Source: Channallabes apus
Taxonomy: Eukaryota; Chordata; Actinopteri; Siluriformes; Clariidae
DNA length: 64,000 nucleotides
Direction of reading: 5' to 3'
NCBI GenBank assembly: GCA_030522415.1
Contig: CM060124.1
Location: 21,013,754 to 21,077,753, forward strand
Positions 34,912 to 45,470 of this stretch are shown in pieces. Each line of letters starts with the position of its first letter. Position 1 is the first letter of the stretch. A program made the position numbers and the translations under genes. Under the pieces are notes generated by a model that saw only the letters and a program-made list of their open reading frames with translations, made no database searches and had not been told where the DNA came from.

Positions 34912-35075
34912 CTCGGGTCTGTGAGTATGTGAGTGTGTGTATGTGTGCCCTGCGATGGATTGGCATGTGGCTCAAGATGTACAATGTACAACTTCATGCC
35001 TTAGTATATGCTCCCGGCCTCCCTGCAACCCTGTATACAGGATAACGCAATTTAGAAGATGAGTGAGTGAGTGTT
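34912..35075 (+). repeat. V-SINE 3' fragment, plus strand
   Basis: gtgtgtatgtgtgccctgcg, gatggattggcatgtgg, ctgtatacaggataacgc and a GAGT tail give the 3' half. A foreign-looking stretch (acttcatgccttagtatatg) replaces the middle of the 3' module. Confidence 0.65.
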
Positions 35076-36261
35076 TGAGATTCTGTACATATTCTGTACA
35101 TATCTCCATAGCTCCAGCATACAGTATGTACTGTATGTGATGTCTGTGTGAATCAGATCAGCTAATAGAATTTGAGCATGAACAGATATTGCACATGCTT
35201 GTAGGGTACGAGCTCTCTAAGCCATTGGGCCTAAAATAAAAAATAAAAGTTTTATTTGTCACATACTGTACACAACCATACATAGTATAATATGCAGTGA
35301 AATGCTGGCACGACTGTCTATGACCTAAAATAAAAAGATTGCACTATAATGAAAAATTTACCTAGAATTCAAAAAAACATAGGATTTGTAATAAATTAAA
35401 GATTTTGGCAGGAAATTTACAAAAATGAAAGTGTAAACTGTGAGGTACAGTATAAAAAATATATATACAATATGGTGTGTGGGTATGACAGCAGCGGTGT
35501 GACTGAAAAATGATATGTGAACATGTGGTTGCCTATCATTTTATCTGCAAATGAGCAGTATGCAAACAAGACATGTGCAACGTACGAGTAATGAGCTGCA
35601 TCGTGACTCTGATGTGTTGGCAAGAATGTAGGGTGTGTGTTTTCATGGTGGGATGGAAACAAAAGCACATTCTATTTATTTAGTTTTGTGTAATGTTCTG
35701 GTATAGCCTGCAGGTAGAAGCGCCTCCTCTGTCTCTGTGTTGGCCTTCAGGGAGCAGGAAGCGCTTTCCTGACTGCAACAGAAAGAACAGTCCATAGTTG
35801 GTTTGGATGAGGTCCTTCACGATATTCCTGGCCTTCCAGCACCACTTGTTGTAGATTGAGTGCAGGTCAGGGAGCTTGGTACAGGATGATGTGCTCATCT
35901 GATTGCTCCACCCTCTGTAGAGCTTGTCTCTCCTGCATGGTGCTGTTCCCAAACCAGGTTGTGATGTTTCCCATCATGATTCTCTCTGTGGTGCAGGTGT
36001 AGAAGTTCCTAAGCACCTTGGAAGGCAGTATAAAGTTTCTCAGGTGTCTAAGGTTGTAGAGACGCTGCTCTGCCTTCTTCACCACAATGTTGATGTGACA
36101 GGACCATGACAGATCCTATGTGATGTAAACACAGAGGTACCGAACGCTGCCCAATGATGATGAATGGCTGGTAGTTCCTCTGCTGCTATGTGCTGAAGTC
36201 ACCTAACAACTCCTTTGTAATGCTGATGTTCAGAAGGAGGTTGTTCCTGTGGGAGTCAGGG

Positions 36262-36480
36262 ATAAAATGGTGGGTAAGGTGTTGAATCAGGAGGTCCCCG
36301 GTTCGAGCTCTTATGTTGCCAGGCTGCCACTGTTGGACCTATAAGCAAGGTACTTGCTCCAAGTGCTCAGATACAGTATACTTGGGCATCAAGCTGGCAA
36401 CCCAATAACCACCACAGAAACGACAGATATATCTACAGGGTGGGAAGTATCTGTCACCCAATGTGCTGGATGGCACGTGG
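36262..36480 (+). repeat. tRNA-derived SINE inserted in the LINE
   Basis: gtgggtaaggtgttgaatca (box A area), ccccggttcgagctcttatg (box B) and aggctgccactgttggacct give the head and body. The 3' part (caagctggcaacccaataac, cagatatatctacagggtgg) continues to about 36480. Confidence 0.6.
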
Positions 36481-36482
36481 AC

Positions 36483-36568
36483 AGACCCTACCCTACCCTA
36501 CCATACCCTACCCTACCATACCCTACCCTACCATACCCTACCCTACCCTACCCTACCATACCCTACTC
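36483..36568. repeat. (ACCCT)n pentamer array with CCATA variants
   Basis: About 16 five-base units, mostly ACCCT, with ACCAT variants recurring every two to four units. It is one base short of the telomeric hexamer and lies inside a LINE. Confidence 0.9.
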
Positions 36569-36699
36569 ATGTGCCTTCAGGTAGGCCTTCGTTGTTGTCA
36601 GTGATCAAGCCCACCACAACAGTGTCATCAGCAAACTTGGTGATGGTTGTAGAGTTGGTGATGGCCATGCAGTCATATGTATACAGTAAGTACAGCAGG

Positions 36700-37578
36700 G
36701 GGATTCAAATGGTTATTGGTTATGGTTAATGGCCATTGCTGGTTAATGCACAAGCATTTTTTTCTTGATATCACTGATCCATACTGACCAGGCTGGTCTG
36801 AATAATGGAATGACTGCATGTCTTCAAATGTTCATCTTCAGTAGATGATGCATTCCAGTGGGTTTTGCGTGTCTTATTCATGATCATTAGTGATGGTGCG
36901 GTTAGGGTTCTGGGTATGAGAGAGGATTTGATCAGTCAGGGTTAAGCTCTTGTTTTCATTAGAAGGCTAAAATAAAACATTGCTTTACAAAAATGTTTTT
37001 CATTTGTATAAAAAAAATTTTTTTTTTTTTTTAAACAATTTCATCCCAGTGTAATCAGGTAGAAGAATTTTCAGGAAATAATTATAATTATCTATCTATC
37101 TATTACAGGACCATTATTTACTTTCTTTTGCTCCTCAGACTGTTCTTAGAGCCAAACATTCCGTCCCATGTAGAGTAAGCGTAACCACCTTAAACAGTAT
37201 ACTTGGCAGATTTTCAAATTTTGCGCATGCTTGAGGTGTGCACTGTGAAGGCTGGAATTTGAAAATAACTTTGATTATAGCCATGTTGACATAATTAGGC
37301 TTGACATGTACGAACACAGAATGACAAGGTTCTACCTGAAGGGCTTGGCGTTTCTACGTGGCTTTTTTAGAGAAATTTTACTAGAACGCCATTTCTTTTT
37401 CACACTATGCCCTAAGAACAATCACATTTATTGTATATCTCAAATGATTCAACTTAACCAAACACTAATCATGTACATTCATATTTCATGGTTATTCCTG
37501 CATGGTACAGCATGCAAATATAATATCAACAGTGTGAGTCTAATTATGAATTTTTTAAGAACAAAATTTGTTGTAGTT
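36700..37578. other. Interval without recognised gene
   Basis: T-rich run near 37017 and a short TCTA run near 37091. The open plus frame 37306-37764 joins unique DNA to a SINE and is not a gene. Confidence 0.35.
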
Positions 37579-37590
37579 GATTATTATATG

Positions 37591-37830
37591 GTTTCCTCCG
37601 GGTACTCCGGTTTCCTCCCACAGTCCAAAGATATGCAGGTTAGGCTAATTGGCGTTCCCAAATTGCCTGTAGTGTGTGAGTGTGTGTATGTGTGTGTGCC
37701 CTGCGATGGATTGGCACGCTGTCCAGGGTGTACCCCGCCTAGTGCCCGAAGTCTCCTGGGATAGGCTCCAGGTCCCCCGCGACCCTGAACACAGGATTAA
37801 GTGGTATAGAAAATTAATGAATGAATGAAT
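37591..37830 (+). repeat. V-SINE, 5'-truncated, with 12-bp duplication
   Basis: It starts in the core at gtttcctccgggtactccgg and runs through the 3' module to the GAAT tail. The perfect duplication gattattatatg flanks it at 37579-37590 and 37831-37842, showing it inserted already truncated, as expected for incomplete target-primed reverse transcription. Confidence 0.92.
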
Positions 37831-38203
37831 GATTATTATATGACTTCTACCATAAATAACAGGACACTTAATTTTCTTTATGTACTGTACAACAACAGGA
37901 CTTTTTTTTTGTTCTCATTAACTGCTCTTTTTTAGCATTCTTCTTATGTAAAAACCTTTACCTTGACCAGTTTTAGAGGCACGTTTGCTTTACAAAAGAA
38001 AGGTTCATTGTATATGCTAAAGACCTTTGCACAGTACAAATTAATGAGTGTTTCTGCAGTATACAGTTTAACAAGAGAGTGAAATATAGTGCGTGATGAG
38101 AGGTCATGGTTCGAAAAAATGCTGTTCAAACATTTATTTATTCCTTAATCCTGTTTGGGTATAAGGTATAACTTGCCTTATAACAAGTTTTTTTTGTCTA
38201 ACA

Positions 38204-38870
38204 CACTGCCTGGTCAAAAATAAAAAAAAACTAAGACTTCATTAAGTCAGCGATTACCTTGCATAAAGACCAGTTCATGTATAAAAGGGATTTCTCATGC
38301 TTCCAGAACCACAATTTCAAAATTTTAATCTTGGAGCTTGAATCTTGCAACCTCCAGAGGCTTGTACAAGTGAGCACTATGCATGATGGGTGCATCACTT
38401 TATGGGCTTTCCTTCTTACCCTGACCTGCCCGTCACTGTGGAACAATCTAGACTGTGGATCAGACCACATGACATTTTTCCATTGTTTCCACAAGTCCAA
38501 ACTTCATGTTCCCTAGCATATTAAAGTACTTTTTTCCTGCATATTTTTCTTCCCACTCACTAACAAGTGTTTTTTTTTCCAACCACACAGCTGTTTACTC
38601 TCAATACTGTAAGTTCTCCTTGAATTGTGCTTATGGTCTAATGGGAAATGGTCTTACATTTAGTAGCTGCGATTTCTACTATCACCGTTTTTACCATGTA
38701 TCTTTAATAAGCATTTAAGTGGTCTACGTTCATGATTTTATTATTTTTTCCCCTGACATTTCTGCCAAAAATTTGGAAGGGTTAGTACAGTTCTTACAAG
38801 TTATAATAATGTGTTGGACAATTCTTAACGGTGATAATTTGAAATGGGGACCTTTTTTGGCCAGGCAGTG
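38204..38870 (-). mobile_element. Tc1-like element, internally deleted
   Basis: Left end CACTGCCTGGTCAAAAA and right end TTTTTTGGCCAGGCAGTG are inverted repeats. The right flank is TA (38871-38872) and the left flank has decayed to CA. The minus frame at 38231-38500 reads LWKQWKNVMWSDPQSRLFHS and DGQVRVRRKAHKVMHPSC, the region of the first catalytic Asp, with Asp-Pro where families usually have Asp-Glu. The rest of the transposase is missing, so it is 667 bp and inactive. Confidence 0.7.
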
Positions 38871-39118
38871 TAACGCACCCTTCCTTAATCCAATTGAACA
38901 AATGAATATCAAACTCACTAAAAAGAGTTTTATATATTTATAGTGAGTTTTATATCTTTATGGACTGAAACGTTGACCTACAAGAAGGAAATTTCAGCTC
39001 CAAAAGCCACCCTGCTTAAGTTAACTTTGCAGGTAACCACAAAGACAAAGACACAGGTGATTTTAGATATTTTTAGAATTTAATTCTATCATCACTAAAG
39101 ACAATAAAAATAGTAATG

Positions 39119-39510
39119 CAGCATTCTTTCAGCTGTTCCCTTTCAGAGGTCGCCACAGAAAATCAACTGCCTCCATCTAACCCTGTCCTCTGCATCCGCT
39201 TCTCTTACACCAACTAACTTCATGTCCACTCTCACAGCCTCCATACTGTAAATCTCCTCTCTGGCTTCCTGCCTGGCAGTTCCAACCTCAGCATCCTTCT
39301 ACCAATATCTTCACAATCTCTCCCCTGAATATGTTCAATCTGTCCACTCTGACTCCAAAAAATGTAACATGGGTTGTTCATCTGATGGACTCATTCTTGA
39401 TCCTATCTATCCTCCTCACTCCCAAGGAGAACTCCAACATCTTCATCTCTGCTACCTCCAACTTACAGCTCAGTCTGCTTAGCGACGCAACCAGTGGCAT
39501 CATTAGATCT
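39119..39510 (-). pseudogene. RTE LINE 3' end, minus strand
   Basis: Starting with the LINE 3' end (ttcagctgttccctttcaga), minus-strand sequence matches the C-terminal coding part at 7560-7911: cttcctgcctggcagttcca, catccttctaccaatatctt, tcctatctatcctcctcact, aacatcttcatctctgctac. Frames are broken, one break being the 5-bp insertion at 39244-39250. Confidence 0.75.
39244..39250. other. Tc1-type excision footprint (TACTGTA) in an RTE copy
   Basis: This copy reads cagcctccaTACTGTAaatctcct. The reverse complement of the copy at 7801-7825 reads ctgcatccaTAaatctcct. The difference is exactly CTGTA inserted after TA. Confidence 0.7.
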
Positions 39511-41135
39511 GATCATTCGGAGCTTCAGCTCGGAATATTATAAGCTTAGCACCTAATATTTTCATCTTGATGTGGAGTTTACTGAGCATTCCTGGGAGGG
39601 GGGGGGGGGGGTTAGGGGGAACAATTACAGTACTGTATGTGCCACAATCTCCGATTATAAAAACCAATCTAGCCCAGGGGCAAATCTAGCTTTTAATGTT
39701 ATGTTACGAGCAAGTCAAGTTAGTGTTCTGTCAAAATAGCTCGTTAGAATGACAGCTAACTAAATCAGCACAGTTAATGCCATAACAGTCAGCTGTGAAT
39801 TTGGGCTATGTGTTATATTTACAGTAGCTCATAGCTCATGAACATTTGAAAGAAACCCTGAATTTTATGAATTGATATGGACCAATTGCATGTATAGCTT
39901 GTATAGGAGAGCAGGGTGAGCACATAGTTATAGGCCTAATTCTCAGCATATTCTATTTTTCATTTTCTTTATGGTATGAAAATCATGTTACTTATAGTAA
40001 TAGCAATTCAAACATTGGTGTTTATATATACTGTAGTTATATATAGGCTGAGAGCCTTAAGGATCTGCAATAATTTCGAACACAGCCATTTACTTCAGTA
40101 TTGTTCATCATAACCTTAAATCTGGTTTATCATTAAATATGGTTGGATAACACCGGAATTTTAAGCTTCTGGAGTCTCAAAAAGGCGAAAAAAATAAACA
40201 CTTGGCAATTCTGTCAAGTGGGGTGAATGAATATGCAGCCAGAATTCTGACAGAAGCTTGTTGATGTTTTATCATTTTTATGCCTAATTTTTGGCAGTTA
40301 TGATTATAAATTGAGTAACACCTACATTAGATTTTGCATAAAAATCCAGAATAAAAGACAATTCTAAACAAATTAAGAGAGACATCTGACATACCTTTTG
40401 CATTTGTCCAGCTCTTTATCTGGAGGAGGGAGAAGTGAGCAGGAATCATGTCAAATTCTCAAATGTATTTAAAATAAAACTCTTTTTGACAAAGTTTGTG
40501 GTGTTTGATAATTATTTCATATTATTATAACATTATAATCAATTATTGTTTAATGATTTTAGTGTTTAGCTTATTTTATAAGATATTGATATTGTTGTGA
40601 ATCAGGTTTATTTCTATATTTAGACAAAAAGTATACTGTATGATCATAATGACTGGACATTTCTTTATTATTTTTCATGTTTAAAAAAATAATAATTAAA
40701 AGCTACATTTAAATATTTAATATTAAAGTAAGAAAATATATTTCATGATTGAAAGTAAATACCATATTTTCTGAACATATACAAATTATGTGTCTGTTAT
40801 GTTAATTTAAAAGATTTTGACATCAGCAAAAGTAAGTAATTTTGTAAAATGACCCATGTATGAATATTTTTTTGTGTTGATGTTAGAAAACGCTAAGTGC
40901 ATTAAAACTTGTGCATCAAATTATTTGGCTGTTTCCTGTATTATAGGTGTGCAATGTATTGTGCTATTATATCATTTTAAATAATTATATAATAGTCATT
41001 ATAGTTTATAATCTACAGTTTATTCCCTGCATTAACCATAGCAAACACAACATCCACCTAGAAAAATGTTATACATTGATATGGATCAATTGCATGTATT
41101 AATTTAATCATTATAAATTCTTTATATGGTTGTAA
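39511..41135. other. AT-rich interval with no gene seen
   Basis: No recognised coding or repeat sequence apart from a G run near 39600 and several TACTGTA motifs. Confidence 0.35.
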
Positions 41136-41430
41136 TTCAATTCAATTCAATTTTATTTGTATAGCGCTTTTAACAATTGACATTGTCTCAAAACAGCTTT
41201 ACACAATCAAAAGAATTATTTAAGTTTGTATGGAATGTGAATGTGTATGAATCAAAATGGTCAGATAGTCCCTGGTGAGCAAGCCGAGGGCGACAGTGGC
41301 AAGGAAAAACTCCCTGAGATGGTAATAGGTTGTAATAGATAATTGAGTTGTTAACATTTGGTTGACAGCACAAAGAAAGAGAGAAAGGACAGAAAAGAGA
41401 AAGAGAGAGAAGGGTGAATACAGCAAAAAA
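41136..41430. repeat. Dispersed teleost repeat (ttttatttgtatagcgcttt type)
   Basis: attcaattcaattcaatttt, ttttatttgtatagcgcttt, acattgtctcaaaacagctt and aagccgagggcgacagtggc followed by aggaaaaactccctgagatg are characteristic of a widespread fish repeat. I do not know its exact class. Confidence 0.55.
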
Positions 41431-42231
41431 AAAAAGAGCACAAGTATTCTATTTTTCATTTTCTTGGCACGAAAATCATGTTACATACTGTAAAAAAAAA
41501 AGTTTAGTAACAAGTTGCACAGCTTTTTTACTGAACTGTTAGAGAAATTTGCTGACCAAACTAAATATTTCACATTGCTGTTTAATTGACACAGTGTAAC
41601 CAATTGTAATTCACAATTCAGCTTTGACTTTCTCTAGCCCAACTTTTCATCTACTCAAAAAAGTAAATACTGTAAGTCTCCCATTTTTAGCTCAGTGATT
41701 TGGTTTCAAGTTCAAGAGCTGTTTTTCTATATAAAAAAATAATAATAATTTTACAAAATTGACCTAATAATACCCCAACAATTAAAACACACTTTGATCT
41801 GAATAAACCAGGAGAATACTGTGATATTCTCTCTCTCTCTCTCTCTTTTTTTTTTTTTTACTAATTTTGAGTAAAGATCAATAAAATGTATGGATAACAC
41901 CAGATGCTTTCATATTACAATATTATGACCATTTTTAAAACTAGCAAAAATTTGACTTTTATATGAATGTGTCAGAAAAAAAAAAGTTCTCTATGAGAAC
42001 AAGAGTTTGTTTCTCAACATGTGATTCTGAGGGGAGCATGTCTCTCCAAATCCAATAATAATCGTTTGGAATTCATACCGTGGGTGTATGTCCAATCCTA
42101 TTGGAATTCAATGTTCAGAGCACAGGCCTGTTCAAACATCGCTCCTAAAGTTAGTCACCCAGGCTCTCATTCAACATTTATCTGGTTGCTAGTAGTTAAA
42201 ATATTGATTTTAAAACTACATTTTTACATTT

Positions 42232-42235
<4 letters not shown>

Positions 42236-42286
<51 letters not shown>
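42236..42286. repeat. (AAT)n microsatellite
   Basis: About 16 uninterrupted AAT units after ttttataat. Confidence 0.95.
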
Positions 42287-42479
42287 TAAATAAGTATAGA
42301 GTCTTTCTATTAAGCCTTAATAGTAATTATTATTTTGTTATCTTTAATCATTTTTATTATTATAATTCTAAGGACCTGAGGATTCATACTGCACTTTCCC
42401 AAACGTTCATGATGAGTGTATAGTAAACTTCTAATCGCAACTGTAGTGTAGTGACCGCTCCGGTTATTGTATGACTATC

Positions 42480-42708
42480 AAATGCCTCCCTCTTCCTATT
42501 AAAGTGCACTCACACAGACTGTAAGCTTTGCACTAGGTAGTGCGCTTTGGGACCGATTAGGGAGCCGTTTGGGATTCGGCTTGAGCGCGCTCTAAAACAC
42601 ACACGGGGCGGAATGACGTGAAAGCCAGGAGGAGAGAAGATCGCGTTCAGACCGCGGAGCGATGTCGCTGAAGCTCGGATCGGAGCCGTGCGGTGATTAA
42701 ATCATCAG
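42480..42708 (+). promoter_or_regulatory. Candidate host promoter and noncoding first exon in a CpG-rich stretch
   Basis: CpG dinucleotides are frequent here and rare elsewhere in the window. A GC-box-like GGGGCGG (42605-42611) and a CRE-like TGACGTGA (42614-42621) lie about 90 bp before a good donor, ATCATCAG followed by GTATTT (after 42708). A short upstream frame ATG at 42662 encodes 12 codons then TAA, so the exon would be 5' UTR. CpG richness continues to about 43720 (a second donor-like site follows 42975), as a CpG island often does into intron 1. The gene body would lie downstream on the plus strand. I did not identify it. Confidence 0.4.
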
Positions 42709-42925
42709 GTATTTCTATTATCATTATTACGGTTATAAGGAAACAGATCGGGGACAAATGTCGCGTCAGGTACGAGACTAGAGCGCGCGCGGCAGTCTGT
42801 AGGTCTATAGCCTTAAATCGGGTTTTTATTTTTATTTTATTCAATCTCATTGAGCTGGACATGACCGAGGAGCGTGTTTTGGATCAATCAAGACGTGGTT
42901 TTATGGTGTTCTGATGATGACCATG

Positions 42926-42928
<3 letters not shown>

Positions 42929-42956
<28 letters not shown>

Positions 42957-42957
42957 A
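42929..42957. repeat. (GAT)n microsatellite
   Basis: About ten GAT units within the CpG-rich stretch. Confidence 0.9.
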
Positions 42958-43671
42958 GGTTTCTAAAGACTGACAGGTACAGTAAGGGTAAACATTTCAG
43001 CCATTTTCAGCTTCGTTTTATACAGTATAAGTTATGCATGTTTAGGCGCTTGATTCTGCATTTTGTTCGGTGATTTAAAAAAAAAAAGTTTATGAACTAT
43101 TAATTAATCTAATTGCACGTGCTTGTGTATGCTCATGATGCTTGTCTGTAATATACACTGTCAAACCGGGTGGCTCAAAAGGGTTAATAATAACCATTTA
43201 AAACAATATTTTTATTTCTCAGACCCAGTGATTGCGTGCGCACTTTTTTTTTTAATCATTGCGGCGCCTGGATTTGTCTTGTGTTTCATTTTCAAAGCTG
43301 GCGAAATAAATTCCTGTGAGGTGTCAGAGCCATCAGGCTGATCTCAGGTCAGGGATCAGTGTGTATGTCAATGTCGTCCCGCGGCACGGATGTGTCACGT
43401 CAAAGCGAAGCAAAGAACACAGGAGTTAGACGGTTTCCGTATCGCTAAGGTGGTGCTTTTAATCAGGGAATCTTTCACCTGTGAGGAAATGACGAGATTT
43501 GAAGTGACTGAAGGTGTGAAGTTGCGTTTAAGACGCGAGAAAGTGCTGCGTCTTGTCAGTTAACTTCGTGTCCGGGTTTGATTTCTCTGTATCACTCTGT
43601 TATCAGAACATTCTAGATATTCTAGGAAAATAATGACGTTAAACCTTGCGGCTCGGATCGAAAGATTGGTG

Positions 43672-43710
43672 TGCGTGCGTGCGTGCGTGCGCGCGGGCGT
43701 GCGCGCGTGT
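43672..43710. repeat. GTGC-rich purine-pyrimidine alternating run
   Basis: Consecutive gtgc units followed by gcgcgggcgtgcgcgcgt. Alternating purine-pyrimidine sequence could favour Z-DNA. It sits at the right edge of the CpG-rich stretch. Confidence 0.8.
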
Positions 43711-44096
43711 TCGTTCGAACAACCGCAAATGATCGTTTACCCAGAAGTTCTTATCAGTCTGGAAATCAGCATCTCAGCTGCAGATCCATAATCATGATTG
43801 AGTGTGAATTGGCATGCACTGGCATGCACTGCAAACGGCACCAAATGTTCATAAATATTTGGACGGTGAGACATTTTTGTTTTGATGTGGTTTTGCTTCT
43901 GTCTGTAAATAAAAAAAATTTAAAAAGCCAATCAAGATGTTGTTACAGTTGTACACTTTCAGGTTTAATTTAAAGGGTTTAACAAAAACCCTGCATTCAT
44001 TTATCATTTTTACCCCAATGTCAATTTTTACAGGATTAAAAATGATTCGACCGGTCCGGGTTCGAGTCTCTCTGGTCTGTGTGTGCGCGGACACAT

Positions 44097-44283
44097 TAGG
44101 TTAATTGGCGTTCCCAAATTGCCCGTAGTGTGTGAATGAATGAGTGTGTGTGTGCCTGCGATGTATTGGCACCCTTTCCACAGTGTACCCAACTTCGATC
44201 CCTAAGTCTCCTCGAATAGGATCCAAGCTCAATGCGACCCTGTTTACAAGATAAAGCGGTATAGAATGACAGAATGAGTGAGA
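44097..44283 (+). repeat. V-SINE 3' half
   Basis: ttaggttaattggcgttccc, aaattgcccgtagtgtgtga, the tgcgatgtattggcaccctt block and agcggtatagaatg followed by GAGT. The core before it is missing. Confidence 0.7.
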
Positions 44284-44289
44284 AATGTA

Positions 44290-44428
44290 TGTTGGCATGG
44301 TGGCATAGTGGTTAGCACTGTGGCTAACTCCAAGGGTCTGTGGGCATGTTTGCATGTTCTCTGCAGTGCTTGGTGGGTTTCCCCCCCACAGTCAAAATAC
44401 ATGCAGATTGGCGTTCCCAAATTGCCTG

Positions 44429-44470
<42 letters not shown>

Positions 44471-44575
44471 ACTGTGATAAGGGTGTACCCCATCTCTAAG
44501 TCTACTGAGACAAGTTCTGGGCCAACCACAAACCTGTGCACAGAATTAATGGTATAGAAGATGATTGAAGATGAA
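44290..44575 (+). repeat. V-SINE with expanded internal (GT)n
   Basis: Head tggcatggtggcatagtggt, box A and core pieces, then the internal GT stretch expanded to about 19 GT units (44431-44468), then a decayed 3' module ending ggtatagaagatga. Confidence 0.7.
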
Positions 44576-45470
44576 AGAATTGATACATGCAAAACACAGT
44601 TTCCTCCATTGCAATGTTTTGCCAGGACTTTACTGCAGCTGACCTTGTTGCTGCTTGTTTGTGTCTTTCTACCTTTAGTTTTGTCTTCGGTAAGTGAAAA
44701 GCAGCTTAATTCGGTCAAGGTCAGGTGAGCATACCGTTTCTTTGCCTTGGGATGTCCTTGGTTTGTTACTGTATCAGTCTGTAGTGTGAAGCGCTGTATT
44801 ATCAGCTTTTCAGCATATGAAACAATCTGAATTGAAAGTATGGTTCTATACACTCTGGGATACATCCTTCTAATTTTATCAGGAGTCGGGTCATCAATAC
44901 ACACCAGTGACCCAGTTCCTGTGGCAGCCATGCAAGAACATTGCCTCCACCAGATGATGTGGTATGGTTTGGAACATGAGCCCTCCCATTCATTCTCCAT
45001 CATACATAATTTTCTTCTTCAATCATTGGGTTATCCTCAATGGTTTGCATCTTGTGGTCAACCATCTCTATTTGCATTCATAAAAGCATGTATTGATTGA
45101 AGACCTCGATAATGATACACCTACATCCTCCAGAGTGTTCCTCTGTTGATTTGTCTATTCCTAAAGGCTCTGCTATTACTCTGATAGTTTTTTTTTTCAC
45201 CTTAATGATTTATGTGCATTGGCACCTATTTGCTCTGCATATTGGGATTTCTAATGGGCACCTACAGTACCGAAATGAAATTCAAAACCAGACCTTTTAT
45301 CTCCTTAATTTGTCATGAAATAACCACAAAACAGGGCACAGCCATGAAACTGCTTTTCAATCAGTTGTTGAATTACTTTTGTGCCTGTGGAAATGAAGGG
45401 ACTTGTTTAAAAAAAATGCCTGTAGTCCCTTAAATTAAACCTGGAAATCTACATTTAATAACATCTCAGT

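Larger units (their letters stand above)
35245..36690 (-). pseudogene. L2/CR1-group LINE, RT C-terminus and 3' UTR, interrupted
   Basis: On the minus strand, the block at 36593-36690 reads PLLYLLYTYDCMA and then TKFADDTVVVGLITDNNE, containing the catalytic FADD of reverse transcriptase intact. The block at 35867-36085 reads VKKAEQRLYNLRHLRNFILP, SKVLRNFYTCTTERIMMGNI, TTWFGNSTMQERQALQRVE, the typical C-terminal region. The 35690-35870 block continues with LPDLHSIYNKWCWKARNIVKD. The 3' UTR (35245-35420) includes ttttatttgtcacata with an extra CTGTA. Between RT and C-terminus lie a tRNA-type SINE and a pentamer repeat. Stops and frameshifts are present, so it is inactive. Confidence 0.75.
43848..45470 (-). 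mobile_element. Degenerate Tc1-like (Tc2-type) element with nested SINEs
   Basis: The left end (ataaatatttggacggtgag) and minus-strand blocks from 44600 onward fit a fish Tc1/mariner-superfamily transposase: tactgcagctgaccttgttg, tttagttttgtcttcggtaa, tgtgaagcgctgtattatca, acacaccagtgacccagttc, catgcaagaacattgcctcc, agatgatgtggtatggtttg, then ccttttatctccttaatttg and tgaagggacttgtttaaaaa near the right end. The long minus frame 44392-45003 is partly this element and partly GT repeat, and is not a functional gene. Two SINE fragments occupy 44097-44575. Assignment is from memory of the family. Confidence 0.5.

Noticed and set aside
36483..36568. Possible interstitial telomere repeat
   Set aside because: The unit is the pentamer ACCCT with CCATA variants, not the vertebrate hexamer, so it is a simple satellite.
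42962..43341. Short frames in the CpG-rich stretch as coding exons
   Set aside because: No recognisable protein, and no consistent splice sites around the frame at 43123-43341. Kept only as a promoter region.
44392..45003. 203-codon minus-strand frame
   Set aside because: It joins decayed Tc1-like sequence to a translated GT microsatellite (Thr-His repeats). Not a functional gene.
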